A stretch of DNA of 64,000 nucleotides from Paludibacterium purpuratum. Lineage in GTDB: Bacteria > Pseudomonadota > Gammaproteobacteria > Burkholderiales > Chromobacteriaceae. The first letter of the stretch is position 1, and each line of letters begins with the position of its first letter. Position numbers and translations under genes: made by a program. The notes beneath the pieces were generated by a model. It was not told where the DNA came from and searched no databases. It saw nothing but the letters and a program-made list of their open reading frames with translations. This document shows positions 54,956-63,480 of this stretch, one piece after another. The stretch covers positions 124,001 to 188,000 of the forward strand of contig NZ_SNZP01000004.1 in NCBI RefSeq assembly GCF_004363805.1. The letters run 5' to 3'.

Positions 54956-55384
54956 TCAGTTCGATTTTCGCGATGCCCTGGACAGATACATTCCCAGCAG
55001 CAGGACAGCCAAGCCCGCACAGCGTAATATCCCCGGCGCTTGCTGTTGGTGTTGCCAGTCGATCAATACGGCGGACAGCATTTGACCGCCGATCACCAAC
55101 AGCGCGGCCCGTGTGGCGCCTAAGCGAATAAAGACAAAGCTATTGATGGCGACAAATAAAGCGCCGAAGACGCCTCCCAGATAAGCGCTGACCGGGAGAC
55201 TCAAATCGCTTGCCCGCGGCCATCCCATCATCAGCAGCATCAAACTCAGAAACAGGAAGCCGACCACATGATTCCATTGGGACGCCCGAAATGGCCCGGC
55301 ATGGGTACTCAATTGGCCATTTAGGGCTCGACTCATCCCGATCGCGATGCCGTTGATTAGCGCTAGAACGATACAGAGCATCAT
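54956..55384 (-). CDS. DMT-family transporter half, YdcZ/DUF606 (second)
   Basis: 142-aa membrane protein with about five helices (LCIVLALINGIAIGMSRALNGQL; WNHVVGFLFLSLMLLMMGWP; LGGVFGALFVAINSFVFIRLG; GGQMLSAVLIDWQ; AGLAVLLLGMYLS). The family signature is the QLxxxxGxxxxxxxNHxxG-like start plus IGGQML. The start at 55384 overlaps the stop of the preceding gene of the same family (ATGA). Two halves probably form one heterodimeric transporter. The substrate is unknown. Confidence 0.88.
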   Translation of the reverse strand: MMLCIVLALINGIAIGMSRALNGQLSTHAGPFRASQWNHVVGFLFLSLMLLMMGWPRASDLSLPVSAYLGGVFGALFVAINSFVFIRLGATRAALLVIGGQMLSAVLIDWQHQQQAPGILRCAGLAVLLLGMYLSRASRKSN

Positions 55385-55854
55385 CCGTGTTGCCCTCCGA
55401 AAATGATCATGGCGCTGCCGGACAGCACGCACACGACGACCAACAAATCACCGGCTCGAATGCGCCGTATGGGGGTGCGAAACCAGCCAAAGTAATCCGA
55501 TACCAGCCCGAACATCACTTGGCCGACCATCATCAGCGCGATGGCGCCGGATAACGATAGCGGTCCGTTGACGGCCAGTGCCGCCAAGATGACGGTGAAT
55601 GCCCCGGGGATGCCGCCGAGATAAAACCACAGCGGAGAGCTCGTCGACCGTGCGCCGCTCCTGGCGTTCTTTCCCTGTGTCCGCGTCGAGAGCTGTGCCA
55701 ACAGCAACGCCACGATGGCGCCTGTGCCATGGGCTACCCAGGAAGAAAAGACGGATGACGTGTATCGGGCCAACTGGCTGTTGCACACAACCATCAGGGC
55801 AAGCAATGCGCCGCCCGCGACCGCCAGCATGCTGTCCTTGAAGTGTTTGAACAC
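55381..55854 (-). CDS. DMT-family transporter half, YdcZ/DUF606 (first)
   Basis: 157-aa membrane protein with five predicted helices, including LAVAGGALLALMVVCNSQLARYTSSVFSSWVAHGTGAIVALLLAQL, WFYLGGIPGAFTVILAALAVNGP and SGAIALMMVGQVMFGLVSDYFGWF. It is followed by its overlapping partner. Divergent from a Crp/Fnr-type regulator with a CRP/FNR-like palindrome between, so it is probably that regulator's target. Confidence 0.88.
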   Translation of the reverse strand: MFKHFKDSMLAVAGGALLALMVVCNSQLARYTSSVFSSWVAHGTGAIVALLLAQLSTRTQGKNARSGARSTSSPLWFYLGGIPGAFTVILAALAVNGPLSLSGAIALMMVGQVMFGLVSDYFGWFRTPIRRIRAGDLLVVVCVLSGSAMIIFGGQHG

Positions 55855-55912
55855 GGCGTTCTCCTCGTTGCTTGTGTGACCGGGAAATTATCATGCTCGG
55901 CTTGACGCAAGT

Positions 55913-55928
55913 TATGACATCCGTCACA
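55913..55928. promoter_or_regulatory. Crp/Fnr-family binding site
   Basis: TATGA-CATCCG-TCACA fits the CRP consensus TGTGA-N6-TCACA in 9 of 10 positions, with an inner TGAC-ATCC-GTCA repeat. It lies between the divergent YdcZ and regulator genes. Confidence 0.55.
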
Positions 55929-55959
55929 GTCGGCGGGCGGATTTGAGGAGATTGATGCG

Positions 55960-56652
55960 ATGGGCGAACAGATCGCGGCCTACTATGAACACTTCAGGCT
56001 TGACCGTTTCATCCCGCCGGAACTGATCGGACATTTCAAATTGCAGCCCTTCGACAAAGGCGAGTCCATCTGTGAGGTTGGACAGCCCATCGACTCGCTG
56101 TCGTTTCTGGTCGAGGGACGCGCCAAAGTGTTCATGCCTATGGAGAACGCGCGCCAGCTGTTGCTGTGTTTTTATGAGCCGTTACAAATGTTGGGCGATC
56201 TGGAGCTGTTCGAAGCCGAGCCGCGTACGGTGACGGGCGTTCAAGCACTCACGCCTTGTCTTTGTCTGAAGCTGAAAAGAGATATCGTCATGACGCAGCT
56301 GGCGGATAACCCGGTCTTTCTGCGGCAGATGTGTTTGTCCTTGGGGCGAAAGCTGGGACGGGTGAATCGCAATAGCGCTCTCAATATGTTGCACCCGGTC
56401 GAAAATCGCCTGGCAAGCTACATTCTCGGCACGGCCAACCGAACAAATGGCGTCCCCGCGGAATTCTCCGGAAACCTGACGCAAATTGCGGATTTCCTGG
56501 GGACAAGCTTCCGGCACGTACACCGAACTTTGCAGAAATTCTGCACACTCGGATTCCTTGCCAAAGACCGAACGCGCTATGCGATTTTGAATGAGCCCGC
56601 GCTGCAAAAACTCGCGGTCGGGATCTTCGTGCAGCCGAGCGGACTGGGGTAG
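55960..56652 (+). CDS. Crp/Fnr-family transcriptional regulator, YeiL-like
   Basis: 230-aa regulator. A cyclic-nucleotide-binding-like beta-roll domain (about 20-125; LQPFDKGESICEVGQPIDSLSFLVEGRAKVF) is followed by a dimerisation helix and a C-terminal winged helix (LTQIADFLGTSFRHVHRTLQKFCTLGFL). The Arg/Glu residues for cAMP binding are not evident, so cAMP is unlikely to be the ligand. Four cysteines in the sensor domain (ICEV, LLLCFY, TPCLCL) recall YeiL. GAGGAG precedes the ATG. Divergent from the YdcZ transporter pair, its probable target. Confidence 0.87.
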   Translation: MGEQIAAYYEHFRLDRFIPPELIGHFKLQPFDKGESICEVGQPIDSLSFLVEGRAKVFMPMENARQLLLCFYEPLQMLGDLELFEAEPRTVTGVQALTPCLCLKLKRDIVMTQLADNPVFLRQMCLSLGRKLGRVNRNSALNMLHPVENRLASYILGTANRTNGVPAEFSGNLTQIADFLGTSFRHVHRTLQKFCTLGFLAKDRTRYAILNEPALQKLAVGIFVQPSGLG

Positions 56653-56770
56653 CGAGTCAACGGCGTCGGGCTGTAGCGGCACGAATGTCAGCCGGCGGTC
56701 GCGACGGCCCGCCCGGAGAAATTCGTTCATTATTCCCACCCATAGGGACTCCCTCATCTAAACTTGTGCT

Positions 56771-56789
56771 TATACGGCATTGCCGTATA
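56771..56789. promoter_or_regulatory. Toxin-antitoxin operator and promoter
   Basis: TATACGGCA-T-TGCCGTATA is a perfect 9-1-9 palindrome. Its right arm overlaps a perfect -10 TATAAT (56786-56791); a -35-like TTGTGC lies 16 bp upstream. Transcription would start at or next to the toxin ATG (56798). Confidence 0.75.
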
Positions 56790-56797
56790 ATGAAGGC

Positions 56798-57112
56798 ATG
56801 TTCACCGTCATTGAAACCCATATATTCAAGCGAAGCGCAGATGATGTCTGGTCGGAAGGCGAGCGCCTGCTATTCATTGAGTGGTTGACCGGCAACCCCT
56901 TGGCTGGGGATGTCATTCCCGGGGCTGGCGGCTTGCGCAAGGTGCGCTGGGGGCGTGCCGGCATGGGCAAACGTGGTGGTGCCAGAGTGATCTACTACAA
57001 TTTGCTGGATGATGGATTTATTTATTTGTTAATGGTTTACACCAAAGCCAAGTTTGACAATTTACCCCCGGCATTCCTCAACCAACTGCGTGAAGAGGTG
57101 GAAAATGGATAA
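56798..57112 (+). CDS. RelE/HigB-family toxin
   Basis: 104-aa protein with the RelE/HigB pattern: MFTVIETHIFKRSADDVWSEGERLLFIEWLTGNPLAGDVIPGAGGLRKVRWGRAGMGKRGGARVIYYN. The Arg/Lys-rich centre and the terminal YLLMVYTKAKFDNLP match HigB-2-type mRNA interferases. The toxin gene comes first and overlaps the antitoxin gene by 8 bp, the higBA order. The ATG at 56798 was chosen because the -10 element lies directly upstream. Confidence 0.9.
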   Translation: MFTVIETHIFKRSADDVWSEGERLLFIEWLTGNPLAGDVIPGAGGLRKVRWGRAGMGKRGGARVIYYNLLDDGFIYLLMVYTKAKFDNLPPAFLNQLREEVENG

Positions 57113-57389
57113 AGAAATGGAGCAATTCCAGATCGATTTGCTGCAATCGGTTCGGGAAATGAAAGCCGGCCAGGTGGCGCGCGTGACAAAAGTGGAGGTT
57201 TCTCCGATTGCCGAGGCACGGGTAAAAGTCGGTCTGTCTCAAACAGCGTTTGCCGCCCTGCTGGGGGTAAGCGCACGTACGTTACAAGACTGGGAGCAGG
57301 GACGCCGCCATCCTACTGGGGCGGCTAAAACGTTGTTGCGAGTGGCTGAACAGCATCCCGAGGTATTGCGAGAACTCCAGGCAGGCTGA
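57105..57389 (+). CDS. HigA/NadS-type antitoxin
   Basis: 94-aa antitoxin. N-terminal toxin-binding segment MDKEMEQFQIDLLQSVREMKAGQVARVTKVEVSPIAEARVKVG. Helix-turn-helix VGLSQTAFAALLGVSARTLQDWEQGRRHPTGAAKTLL. The ATG lies inside the end of the toxin gene, so production is coupled. It should bind the palindrome on the promoter. Confidence 0.9.
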   Translation: MDKEMEQFQIDLLQSVREMKAGQVARVTKVEVSPIAEARVKVGLSQTAFAALLGVSARTLQDWEQGRRHPTGAAKTLLRVAEQHPEVLRELQAG

Positions 57390-57421
57390 GCGCCAAGCAG
57401 TGGCTCGGTCGTATGAACGAG

Positions 57422-57450
57422 AACGGCAGCTATGGCGCTGCCGTTTGATT
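57422..57450. terminator. Bidirectional terminator
   Basis: AACGGCAGC / GCTGCCGTT with a 6-nt loop, followed by TGATTT on the plus strand. It separates the convergent antitoxin and acr3 genes. Confidence 0.6.
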
Positions 57451-57458
57451 TATGGCAC

Positions 57459-58526
57459 TTAAGCTTTTTCGTACCACCCCTTGCTCGAATTCACTACCTT
57501 GACCACCAACAGCATGACCGGCACCTCGATCAGCACGCCCACCACTGTCGCCAATGCCGCACCCGATTCGAAACCGAACAGGCTGATGGCTGCCGCGACG
57601 GCTAGCTCAAAAAAGTTGGAAGCACCGATCAAGGCCGAGGGGCATGCGATGTTGTGTTTTTCGCCGACGGCGCGGTTTAGCCCATAGGCTAAGGCGGCAT
57701 TGAAAAAGACTTGAATCAGAATTGGCGCGGCGAGCAGTGCGATGACCAACGGCTGTTTGATGATGGCTTTGCCCTGGAAGGCGAAGAGCAGGACCAGTGT
57801 GGCTAGCAGGGCACCGATCGACCACGGGCCGATTTTGGCCATGGCGGCGTCGAAGGCGGCTTGGCTTTTGGCGAGCAGCGACTTGCGCCAGAGCTGAGCC
57901 AGCAGCACCGGTATCACGATATACAGCACCACCGAAGTGATGAGGGTGCTCCACGGGACGGTGATGGACGAAATGCCCAGCAAAAGACCGACCATGGGGG
58001 CGAAGGCGAACACCATGATGGTGTCGTTGAGCGCGACCTGGGATAGCGTGAATAGCGGGTCGCCGCCGGATAGCCGGCTCCAGACGAATACCATGGCCGT
58101 ACAGGGTGCCGCTGCCAGCAAGATCAGGCCGGCGATGTAGCTATCGAGTTGAGCGGCGGGCAGCATCGGCGCGAACAGGTGGCGGATGAACAGCCATCCC
58201 AGCAGTGCCATGGAAAAGGGTTTGACCAGCCAATTGACCAATAGGGTCACGCCAATGCCGCGCACATGTTGCCGCACTTCATGCAAGGCGCCAAAGTCCA
58301 CCTTGACCAGCATCGGAATAATCATCACCCAGATCAGGAGGCCGACCGGCAGATTGACCTGGGCGACCGCCATCCGGCCGATGGTTTGAAAAACGGCCGG
58401 CAGCCATTGCCCCAGCGCGATACCGCTGACGATACAAATGAAGACCCACAGCGTCAGATAGCGCTCGAAAACGCTCAGCGGGCCGCCGCCGGCCTTTTGG
58501 GCGGTTGCTTCGCATTGTGCGGACAT
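57459..58526 (-). CDS. Arsenite efflux transporter, ACR3 family
   Basis: 355-aa inner-membrane protein with about ten helices. ACR3 features are present: LVNWLVKPFSMALLGWLF, LILLAAAPCTAMVFVWSRLSGGDPLFTLSQVALNDTIMVFAFAP with the conserved Cys near residue 145, and CPSALIGASNFFELAVAAAI. It exports As(III). It is the last gene of arsR-arsC-acr3 and starts 12 bp after arsC. Confidence 0.94.
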   Translation of the reverse strand: MSAQCEATAQKAGGGPLSVFERYLTLWVFICIVSGIALGQWLPAVFQTIGRMAVAQVNLPVGLLIWVMIIPMLVKVDFGALHEVRQHVRGIGVTLLVNWLVKPFSMALLGWLFIRHLFAPMLPAAQLDSYIAGLILLAAAPCTAMVFVWSRLSGGDPLFTLSQVALNDTIMVFAFAPMVGLLLGISSITVPWSTLITSVVLYIVIPVLLAQLWRKSLLAKSQAAFDAAMAKIGPWSIGALLATLVLLFAFQGKAIIKQPLVIALLAAPILIQVFFNAALAYGLNRAVGEKHNIACPSALIGASNFFELAVAAAISLFGFESGAALATVVGVLIEVPVMLLVVKVVNSSKGWYEKA

Positions 58527-58538
58527 GGTCGACTCCTT

Positions 58539-59018
58539 TTACGGTAACAAAGCGCCAATACGATCCAGCTCCGCTTTCAGCCGCGGGCGGTCATGCTGCA
58601 GTTCGGTCAGCGGCAGCGCGAGCAAGGCTTCGATGCGCGCCCTAAGAATGCGATAGGCACGCATGAAGGCGGCATCGATTTCCGCGTCGCTGCCGGTGGC
58701 GTGGGCGGGGTCGTCCACGCCCCAATGCGTGCGCAGTGCCGACCCGAGGTAGGCCGGGCAGGTCTCGCCGGCTGCGCTGGCGCAAACCGTGATGACGATG
58801 TCCGGGGTGTTGGGCAGCTGATCCCAGGATTTGCTGCGACAGCCTTCGGTTGAAATCCCTTCGCGCGTCAACAAGGTCAGCGAGCGCGGATGGACTTGGC
58901 CCGTAGGGTGACTGCCGGCGCTCATGGCGTGCCAGCCTGCCGGTGCCAGGTGGTTGAAGGTCGCCTCGCCCAGGATGGAGCGGCAGGCATTACCGGTACA
59001 CAGAAAGAGTACGTTCAC
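58539..59018 (-). CDS. arsC: Arsenate reductase, low-molecular-weight phosphatase fold
   Basis: 159-aa enzyme that reduces As(V) to As(III). P-loop LFLCTGNACRSILGEA carries the catalytic Cys7. Further landmarks are MSAGSHPTGQVHPRSL and VITVCASAAGETCP, holding the second and third cysteines, and GVDDPAHATG. Reductant is thioredoxin or glutathione. The start overlaps the arsR stop. Confidence 0.92.
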   Translation of the reverse strand: MNVLFLCTGNACRSILGEATFNHLAPAGWHAMSAGSHPTGQVHPRSLTLLTREGISTEGCRSKSWDQLPNTPDIVITVCASAAGETCPAYLGSALRTHWGVDDPAHATGSDAEIDAAFMRAYRILRARIEALLALPLTELQHDRPRLKAELDRIGALLP

Positions 59019-59392
59019 GATTCGGCTTTCGGTTCGGTCGCGGATAAAGGCGGAAGCACGGCTTCAGAGCAGCAGGATGGCGATCGGCGATCCGCACACT
59101 GTTCCGGATGGCCGTTGCAGCATTCTTCCGTCAGGTAGGCAATCAGATCGAGCATCAGCGCCAAATTGGCTCGATAGCGCAGAAAGCGGCCTTCCTGAGT
59201 CACCGAGATCATGCCGGCGTGCATCAGCGCCTTAAGATGAAACGAGAGCTTGTTGGGGGCAATCTCCAGCGTGGCGGCGATTTCCCCCGCGACCATACCG
59301 TCATGCCCCATGCGCACGAGTAGGCGGAAGATGTCGAGCCGGGTCGGGGCCGACAACGATTCAAACAACTGGCTGGCGTTAGGGGTATCCAT
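59015..59392 (-). CDS. arsR: ArsR-family arsenic-responsive repressor
   Basis: 125-aa winged-helix repressor. DNA-binding part LFESLSAPTRLDIFRLLVRMGHDGMVAGEIAATLEIAPNKLSFHLKALMHAGMISVTQEGRFLRY. The classical ELCVCDL site is missing. Instead the C-terminus is Cys-rich (EECCNGHPEQCADRRSPSCCSEA) and probably holds As(III). The ATG at 59392 was chosen over a TTG six codons upstream. It leads the ars operon and is divergent from an MBL-fold hydrolase. Confidence 0.92.
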   Translation of the reverse strand: MDTPNASQLFESLSAPTRLDIFRLLVRMGHDGMVAGEIAATLEIAPNKLSFHLKALMHAGMISVTQEGRFLRYRANLALMLDLIAYLTEECCNGHPEQCADRRSPSCCSEAVLPPLSATEPKAES

Positions 59393-59407
59393 ATTTCTAC
59401 TGTACAA

Positions 59408-59416
59408 CAATTATTG
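59408..59416. promoter_or_regulatory. Possible ArsR site
   Basis: CAAT-T-ATTG, a short inverted repeat 16 bp upstream of arsR in the divergent region. ArsR-type repressors bind short AT-rich imperfect palindromes, so it is a candidate only. Confidence 0.35.
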
Positions 59417-59506
59417 AAATGATGCATGAACTTTTGCGGTCGGAACCGATTAGGATAAGCAAAGTGGATTTTGTTATCTGAACGACCCCAGGGGATGAAG
59501 AAGCGT

Positions 59507-60379
59507 ATGAGTACAACGATCAAAACCTATTCAATCGGCGATGCCAAGATTACCCGCGTCACGGACACCTTGCTGTATGGTCTGACACCATCGCTGCTAT
59601 ACCGCGACTGGCATGACGACATCCTGAGTGAGCAGCCGCACTTGCGCAGTCTACTGGATGCGAGCGGCGAGCAGGTGATCCTCAGCGTCCATACCTGGGT
59701 CGTCGAGTGGGCCGGAAAGATCTTCTTGATCGATACCGGGATTGGTAACGGCAAGGAACGGCCGTTTAGTCAGCTGTTTCATCGATTGCAGACGCCGTAT
59801 TTGGCGCGTTTGGCTGCCGTGGGTATCGAGCCGGAGGATGTGCATCATGTATTACTGACGCACCTGCATGCGGATCATGTCGGCTGGAACACACGCATGG
59901 TCGATGGCCAGTGGGTGCCGACTTTTCCGAATGCCAAATATGTGATGCCGCAGGGCGATGTCGATTTCTATGCTACGCCAGCCGCGGATAGCCGGCGGAT
60001 GGTATTCGACGATAGCGTGGCACCCGTGATCGCAGCTCGCCAGGCTATCTATATGGATGCCGATGGTGGCGACTATCTCGAGCGGTTCCGCTTTCATGCG
60101 ACGCCCGGGCATTGCGCCGGCCACATGGCCATTTCTTTCGCCTCACGCGGTGAGATGGCGTTGTTCACAGGCGATGTGGTGCATACGCCGATTCAAGTGT
60201 ATCGGCCAGAATGGAATTCGGTATTTTGTGCCGAGCAGGAACAGGCGCGAGCGTCACGCCGTTGGTTGCTCGACTTCGCTGCGGAACAAGATGCCACCTT
60301 GTTCACGGCCCATTTCCCCGATACCTCGGCGGGGCGGGTCTCGCGCCAAGGCCACGGCTTTCAATGGCAATTTGTTTAA
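59507..60379 (+). CDS. MBL-fold metallo-hydrolase
   Basis: 290-aa metallo-beta-lactamase-fold enzyme. The dinuclear metal motif HLHADHVGW is at about 126-134, with further ligands in ATPGHCAGHMAISF, LFTGDVVHTP and LFTAHFPD. The family is broad (lactonases, thioesterases and others), and the substrate is not evident. The start at 59507 (MSTTIKTYSIGDAKITRVTD) was preferred; an ATG at 59495 adds four residues. Divergent from arsR, so it may belong to the arsenic response, which is inference. Confidence 0.85.
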   Translation: MSTTIKTYSIGDAKITRVTDTLLYGLTPSLLYRDWHDDILSEQPHLRSLLDASGEQVILSVHTWVVEWAGKIFLIDTGIGNGKERPFSQLFHRLQTPYLARLAAVGIEPEDVHHVLLTHLHADHVGWNTRMVDGQWVPTFPNAKYVMPQGDVDFYATPAADSRRMVFDDSVAPVIAARQAIYMDADGGDYLERFRFHATPGHCAGHMAISFASRGEMALFTGDVVHTPIQVYRPEWNSVFCAEQEQARASRRWLLDFAAEQDATLFTAHFPDTSAGRVSRQGHGFQWQFV

Positions 60380-60401
60380 TCCTCGGGGGCATGGTCTCGT
60401 T

Positions 60402-60614
60402 CTAGTCGCCTCGATAAGGCACGCATGTCGGACCGCGGCGCCGATCCAGCCAGGCTAGAAACCGGCTGCCCAGCGTGCTGACGCGGCAGCCGCCGTGGCC
60501 GTTCGATTCGATGAACGCGCTGGCGCACAGTGCCGGGTGGCTGAATACCTTGAAATAGCAGGGTGTCGCCTGCAGCTGCCTGAGCGCCTCGATATCTGTT
60601 TGAGTCAATCTCAT
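60402..60614 (-). CDS. Hypothetical small protein
   Basis: 70-aa basic protein starting MRLTQTDIEALRQLQATPCYFKVFSHPALCASAF, with a perfect GGAGG site 9 bp before the ATG at 60614. No membrane segment or known domain. Convergent with the MBL gene. The good ribosome-binding site and balanced composition argue for a real gene, but no family supports it. Confidence 0.5.
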   Translation of the reverse strand: MRLTQTDIEALRQLQATPCYFKVFSHPALCASAFIESNGHGGCRVSTLGSRFLAWLDRRRGPTCVPYRGD

Positions 60615-60787
60615 CGCTATTGCCTCCTCTGCCACTACATATAGAGGCTGTCTGTTGTACTAATCCATGTTCTAGTATTTATCTACAAAAAATGCAAACC
60701 GTTAAACAGGGGTGGCCAGACGGTGTGGTGACCTTTCGGTCAGAGCGCCATGCAAAGTGAGTTCCAATTTAGCTTTTGTGCTGCTAT

Positions 60788-60806
60788 TATACCCCCATAG
60801 GGTATA
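60788..60806. promoter_or_regulatory. CsoR-type copper operator
   Basis: TATACCC-CCATA-GGGTATA is a perfect 7-5-7 inverted repeat 17 bp upstream of copA and overlaps a TATTAT -10 candidate (60785-60790). The G/C-tract pattern TACCC...GGGTA is that of CsoR/RcnR-family repressors. No csoR gene is in the window. Confidence 0.7.
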
Positions 60807-60822
60807 TGTCACGGAGCGCAAC

Positions 60823-63192
60823 ATGAGCAGTCCAACGACCTTCACCATTCCGATCAGCGGCATGAGCTGTGCCGCCTGTGCCAGCCGCATCGAGAAGCAG
60901 CTCAACAAGCAGGATGGGGTGCAGGCTTCGGTCAACTTTGCTGCCGAAACGGCGCAAATCAGCGCGGATCTGTCGCGGGTCTCGGTGGAGAATCTGCTGC
61001 AAACCATCGAGCAGACGGGCTATGGCGTGCCGGAGAACACATTGCGCGTGCGTGTGTCCGGCATGACGTGCGCAGCTTGCGCCGCCCGTATCGAGAAAGT
61101 GCTCAATCGCTTGCCGGGTGTCACGGCCGGCGTCAATTTCGCCGATGAAAGCGCCACGGTGCGCTTCCCCGCCGGCCTGACGACGGCGGATGCCGTGGTG
61201 GCAGCCATCGAGCGCGCGGGCTATGGCGCCCAGCTCGAAACCGGGGCACCGGACATGGCAGAGGAGAAGGCGCGCCAATTGCGCCGAGATCGTCGCGATT
61301 TCCTGATTGCCGCACTCCTGTCGCTGCCGTTGTTGTTGCAAATGTTCTTCATGCCGGAAAGCCTGCAGGGTGAACAGCAATACCGCTGGCTGCAATTCGC
61401 ACTGGCGACGCCCGTGCAATTCTGGATCGGCGCGCGCTTCTATCGCGGTGCTTGGCACAGCCTACGAGGCGGGGCGGCCAATATGGATGTGCTGGTCGCG
61501 CTAGGCACGTCGATGGCGTATGGCCTGAGCGCGGTGGTCACCGTGTTGGGCTGGCGCACGCAGCACGTCTATTTCGAGGCCAGCGCCGTCATCATCACCT
61601 TGGTGATCCTCGGCAAATGGCTGGAGTCGCGCGCCAAGGGTAAGACCTCCAGTGCGATCGCGGCGCTGCTGAACATGCAGCCGAAGCATGCCCGGGTTGA
61701 AGTGGCGGGCGAAATTCGCGAGGTCGCCATCGAGCGGTTGCAAGTGAACGATATCGTGGTCGTGCCGCACGGCGAGGCGATTCCGGTGGACGGCGAGGTT
61801 GTGGAGGGCCGTGCTGCCGTGGATGAGAGCATGCTGACGGGCGAGAGCTTGCCCGTGGAGAAGGTCGAGGGGAGTCGGGTCTATGCCGCGACTTCCGTGC
61901 AGGAGGGGATGCTGAAGTGTCGCGCCACTCGTGTGGGGTCGGAAACCCAGTTGGCGGAAATCGTGCGTTTGGTGACGGCCGCACAGGGCTCCAAGGCGCC
62001 GATCCAGAAATTGGCAGACCGCATTTCCGGCATCTTCGTGCCGACCGTCGTCCTGATCAGCGCGTTGACGTTCTTGCTGTCCCGCTGGTTTGGCGTCGGC
62101 CTGACCGATAGCTTTATTCACGCCGTCGCGGTGCTGGTGATCGCTTGCCCGTGCGCGCTGGGTTTGGCCACGCCGACGGCGGTGATGGTCGGCATCGGCC
62201 GCGGTGCGCAGCACGGTATTCTATTTCGCAATGCCACGGCGTTGGAGCATGCCGAAAAGATCACGGCTTTGGTGGTGGACAAGACCGGCACGCTGACAGA
62301 GGGCAAACCCGCTGTAGTGGATGTGGAAGCGCTGGGAGCGCAACCGGTCGAGCGCATCGTGCAGTGGGCCGCAAGCCTGGAACAGGGGTCGGAGCACCCG
62401 CTGGCCAAGGCGATTCTCAACGCGGCGGTCGAACGGAAACTACCGTTATTGCCCATCCGGGATTTTGCCGCGACGGCAGGGCAGGGTATCGAGGGCGAGG
62501 TCGACGGCCAGCGCATCCGCGTCGGTGTGCCCGCCTGGGTGGCACCGCTCGACGATGCGGCACAGGCGATCATCGAGCGCGCCGCGACCTATGGCCATAC
62601 GCTGGCGGGTGTGGCGCTCGATGGGGTACTGGTGGGGCTGATCTCGCTGGCCGATGCCATCCGTCCTTCCTCGGCAGAAGCCGTGCGTCGGCTGCACGAA
62701 CTGGGTATCGAGGTGGTGATGATGACCGGCGACCATCATGCCACGGCGGCGGCAATGGCCGCACAGGCCGGGATCGACCGCTTCCAGGCGCAGGTGCTGC
62801 CGCAGGACAAGGCCGGTTACGTGCAGCAGTTGAAAAGCGCGGGCCGAGTGGTGGCGATGGTGGGGGATGGCGTCAACGACGCACCGGCGCTGGCCGCCGC
62901 CGACGTGAGTTTTGCCATGGGTGCGGGCAGCGCGGTGGCGATCGAGACGGCGGATGTGACGATCATGCATAGCGATCTGCAAGCGGTGGTGATGGCGATC
63001 TCGTTATCGCGCGCCACGCTGGCCAAAATCCGCCAGAACCTGTTTTTTGCCTTTATCTACAATATTTTGGGGATACCGCTTGCGGCATTCGGCATGTTGA
63101 ATCCGGTGATTGCCGGTGCCGCCATGGCCATGAGTTCGGTCTCCGTCATCAGCAATTCACTTCTGCTGCGCCGCTGGCGCGGCCAACCTTGA
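60823..63192 (+). CDS. copA: Copper-exporting P1B-type ATPase CopA
   Basis: 789-aa inner-membrane ATPase that expels Cu(I). Two N-terminal heavy-metal domains (GMSCAACAS near 14-22 and GMTCAACAA near 82-90). Membrane copper site [17 protein letters not shown], actuator loop [11 protein letters not shown], phosphorylation site [19 protein letters not shown], and hinge [21 protein letters not shown]. The ATG at 60823 has GGAG 8 bp upstream; an open frame further upstream runs through the operator and was rejected. Followed by copZ after 15 bp. Confidence 0.96.
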   Translation: MSSPTTFTIPISGMSCAACASRIEKQLNKQDGVQASVNFAAETAQISADLSRVSVENLLQTIEQTGYGVPENTLRVRVSGMTCAACAARIEKVLNRLPGVTAGVNFADESATVRFPAGLTTADAVVAAIERAGYGAQLETGAPDMAEEKARQLRRDRRDFLIAALLSLPLLLQMFFMPESLQGEQQYRWLQFALATPVQFWIGARFYRGAWHSLRGGAANMDVLVALGTSMAYGLSAVVTVLGWRTQHVYFEASAVIITLVILGKWLESRAKGKTSSAIAALLNMQPKHARVEVAGEIREVAIERLQVNDIVVVPHGEAIPVDGEVVEGRAAVDESMLTGESLPVEKVEGSRVYAATSVQEGMLKCRATRVGSETQLAEIVRLVTAAQGSKAPIQKLADRISGIFVPTVVLISALTFLLSRWFGVGLTDSFIHAVAVLVIACPCALGLATPTAVMVGIGRGAQHGILFRNATALEHAEKITALVVDKTGTLTEGKPAVVDVEALGAQPVERIVQWAASLEQGSEHPLAKAILNAAVERKLPLLPIRDFAATAGQGIEGEVDGQRIRVGVPAWVAPLDDAAQAIIERAATYGHTLAGVALDGVLVGLISLADAIRPSSAEAVRRLHELGIEVVMMTGDHHATAAAMAAQAGIDRFQAQVLPQDKAGYVQQLKSAGRVVAMVGDGVNDAPALAAADVSFAMGAGSAVAIETADVTIMHSDLQAVVMAISLSRATLAKIRQNLFFAFIYNILGIPLAAFGMLNPVIAGAAMAMSSVSVISNSLLLRRWRGQP

Positions 63193-63207
63193 AATAGGAG
63201 CCCAACG

Positions 63208-63414
63208 ATGGAAACCGTGACCGTCAAGATCGATGGCATCAGCTGCATGGGGTGCGTTAAAACGCTGACCGGGGTGTTGACTGCCTTGCCCGGCGTCGAG
63301 ACCGCAGTGGTCGACAAGGACCAAGCGCAAGCGACGATTACCTACGACCCGGCGCAGGTTCAGATGCCGCGTTTCAAGTCGGCGATCGAAGATGCCGGCT
63401 ACGATGTCGTCTGA
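63208..63414 (+). CDS. copZ: Copper chaperone CopZ-like protein
   Basis: 68-aa heavy-metal-associated domain protein with the metal site GISCMGCVKTL (Cys-x-x-Cys) and the usual beta-alpha-beta pattern ending IEDAGYDVV. It delivers Cu(I) to CopA. A GGAG site precedes the ATG. Co-transcribed with copA and followed by a terminator. Confidence 0.93.
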   Translation: METVTVKIDGISCMGCVKTLTGVLTALPGVETAVVDKDQAQATITYDPAQVQMPRFKSAIEDAGYDVV

Positions 63415-63430
63415 AGCTGTGGGTAGGACA

Positions 63431-63461
63431 CTTCGGGGCGCTGATGCGCCCCGAAGCTTTT
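63431..63461. terminator. Bidirectional terminator
   Basis: CTTCGGGGCGC / GCGCCCCGAAG with loop TGAT and a CTTTT tail on the plus strand. It separates copZ from the convergent DUF411 gene. Confidence 0.8.
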
Positions 63462-63480
63462 CAGCGCATAGGGCAACGGT

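Noticed and set aside
60712-60822. Longer N-terminus for CopA
   Set aside because: The added segment runs through the CsoR-like operator and promoter. The first heavy-metal domain begins right after the ATG at 60823.
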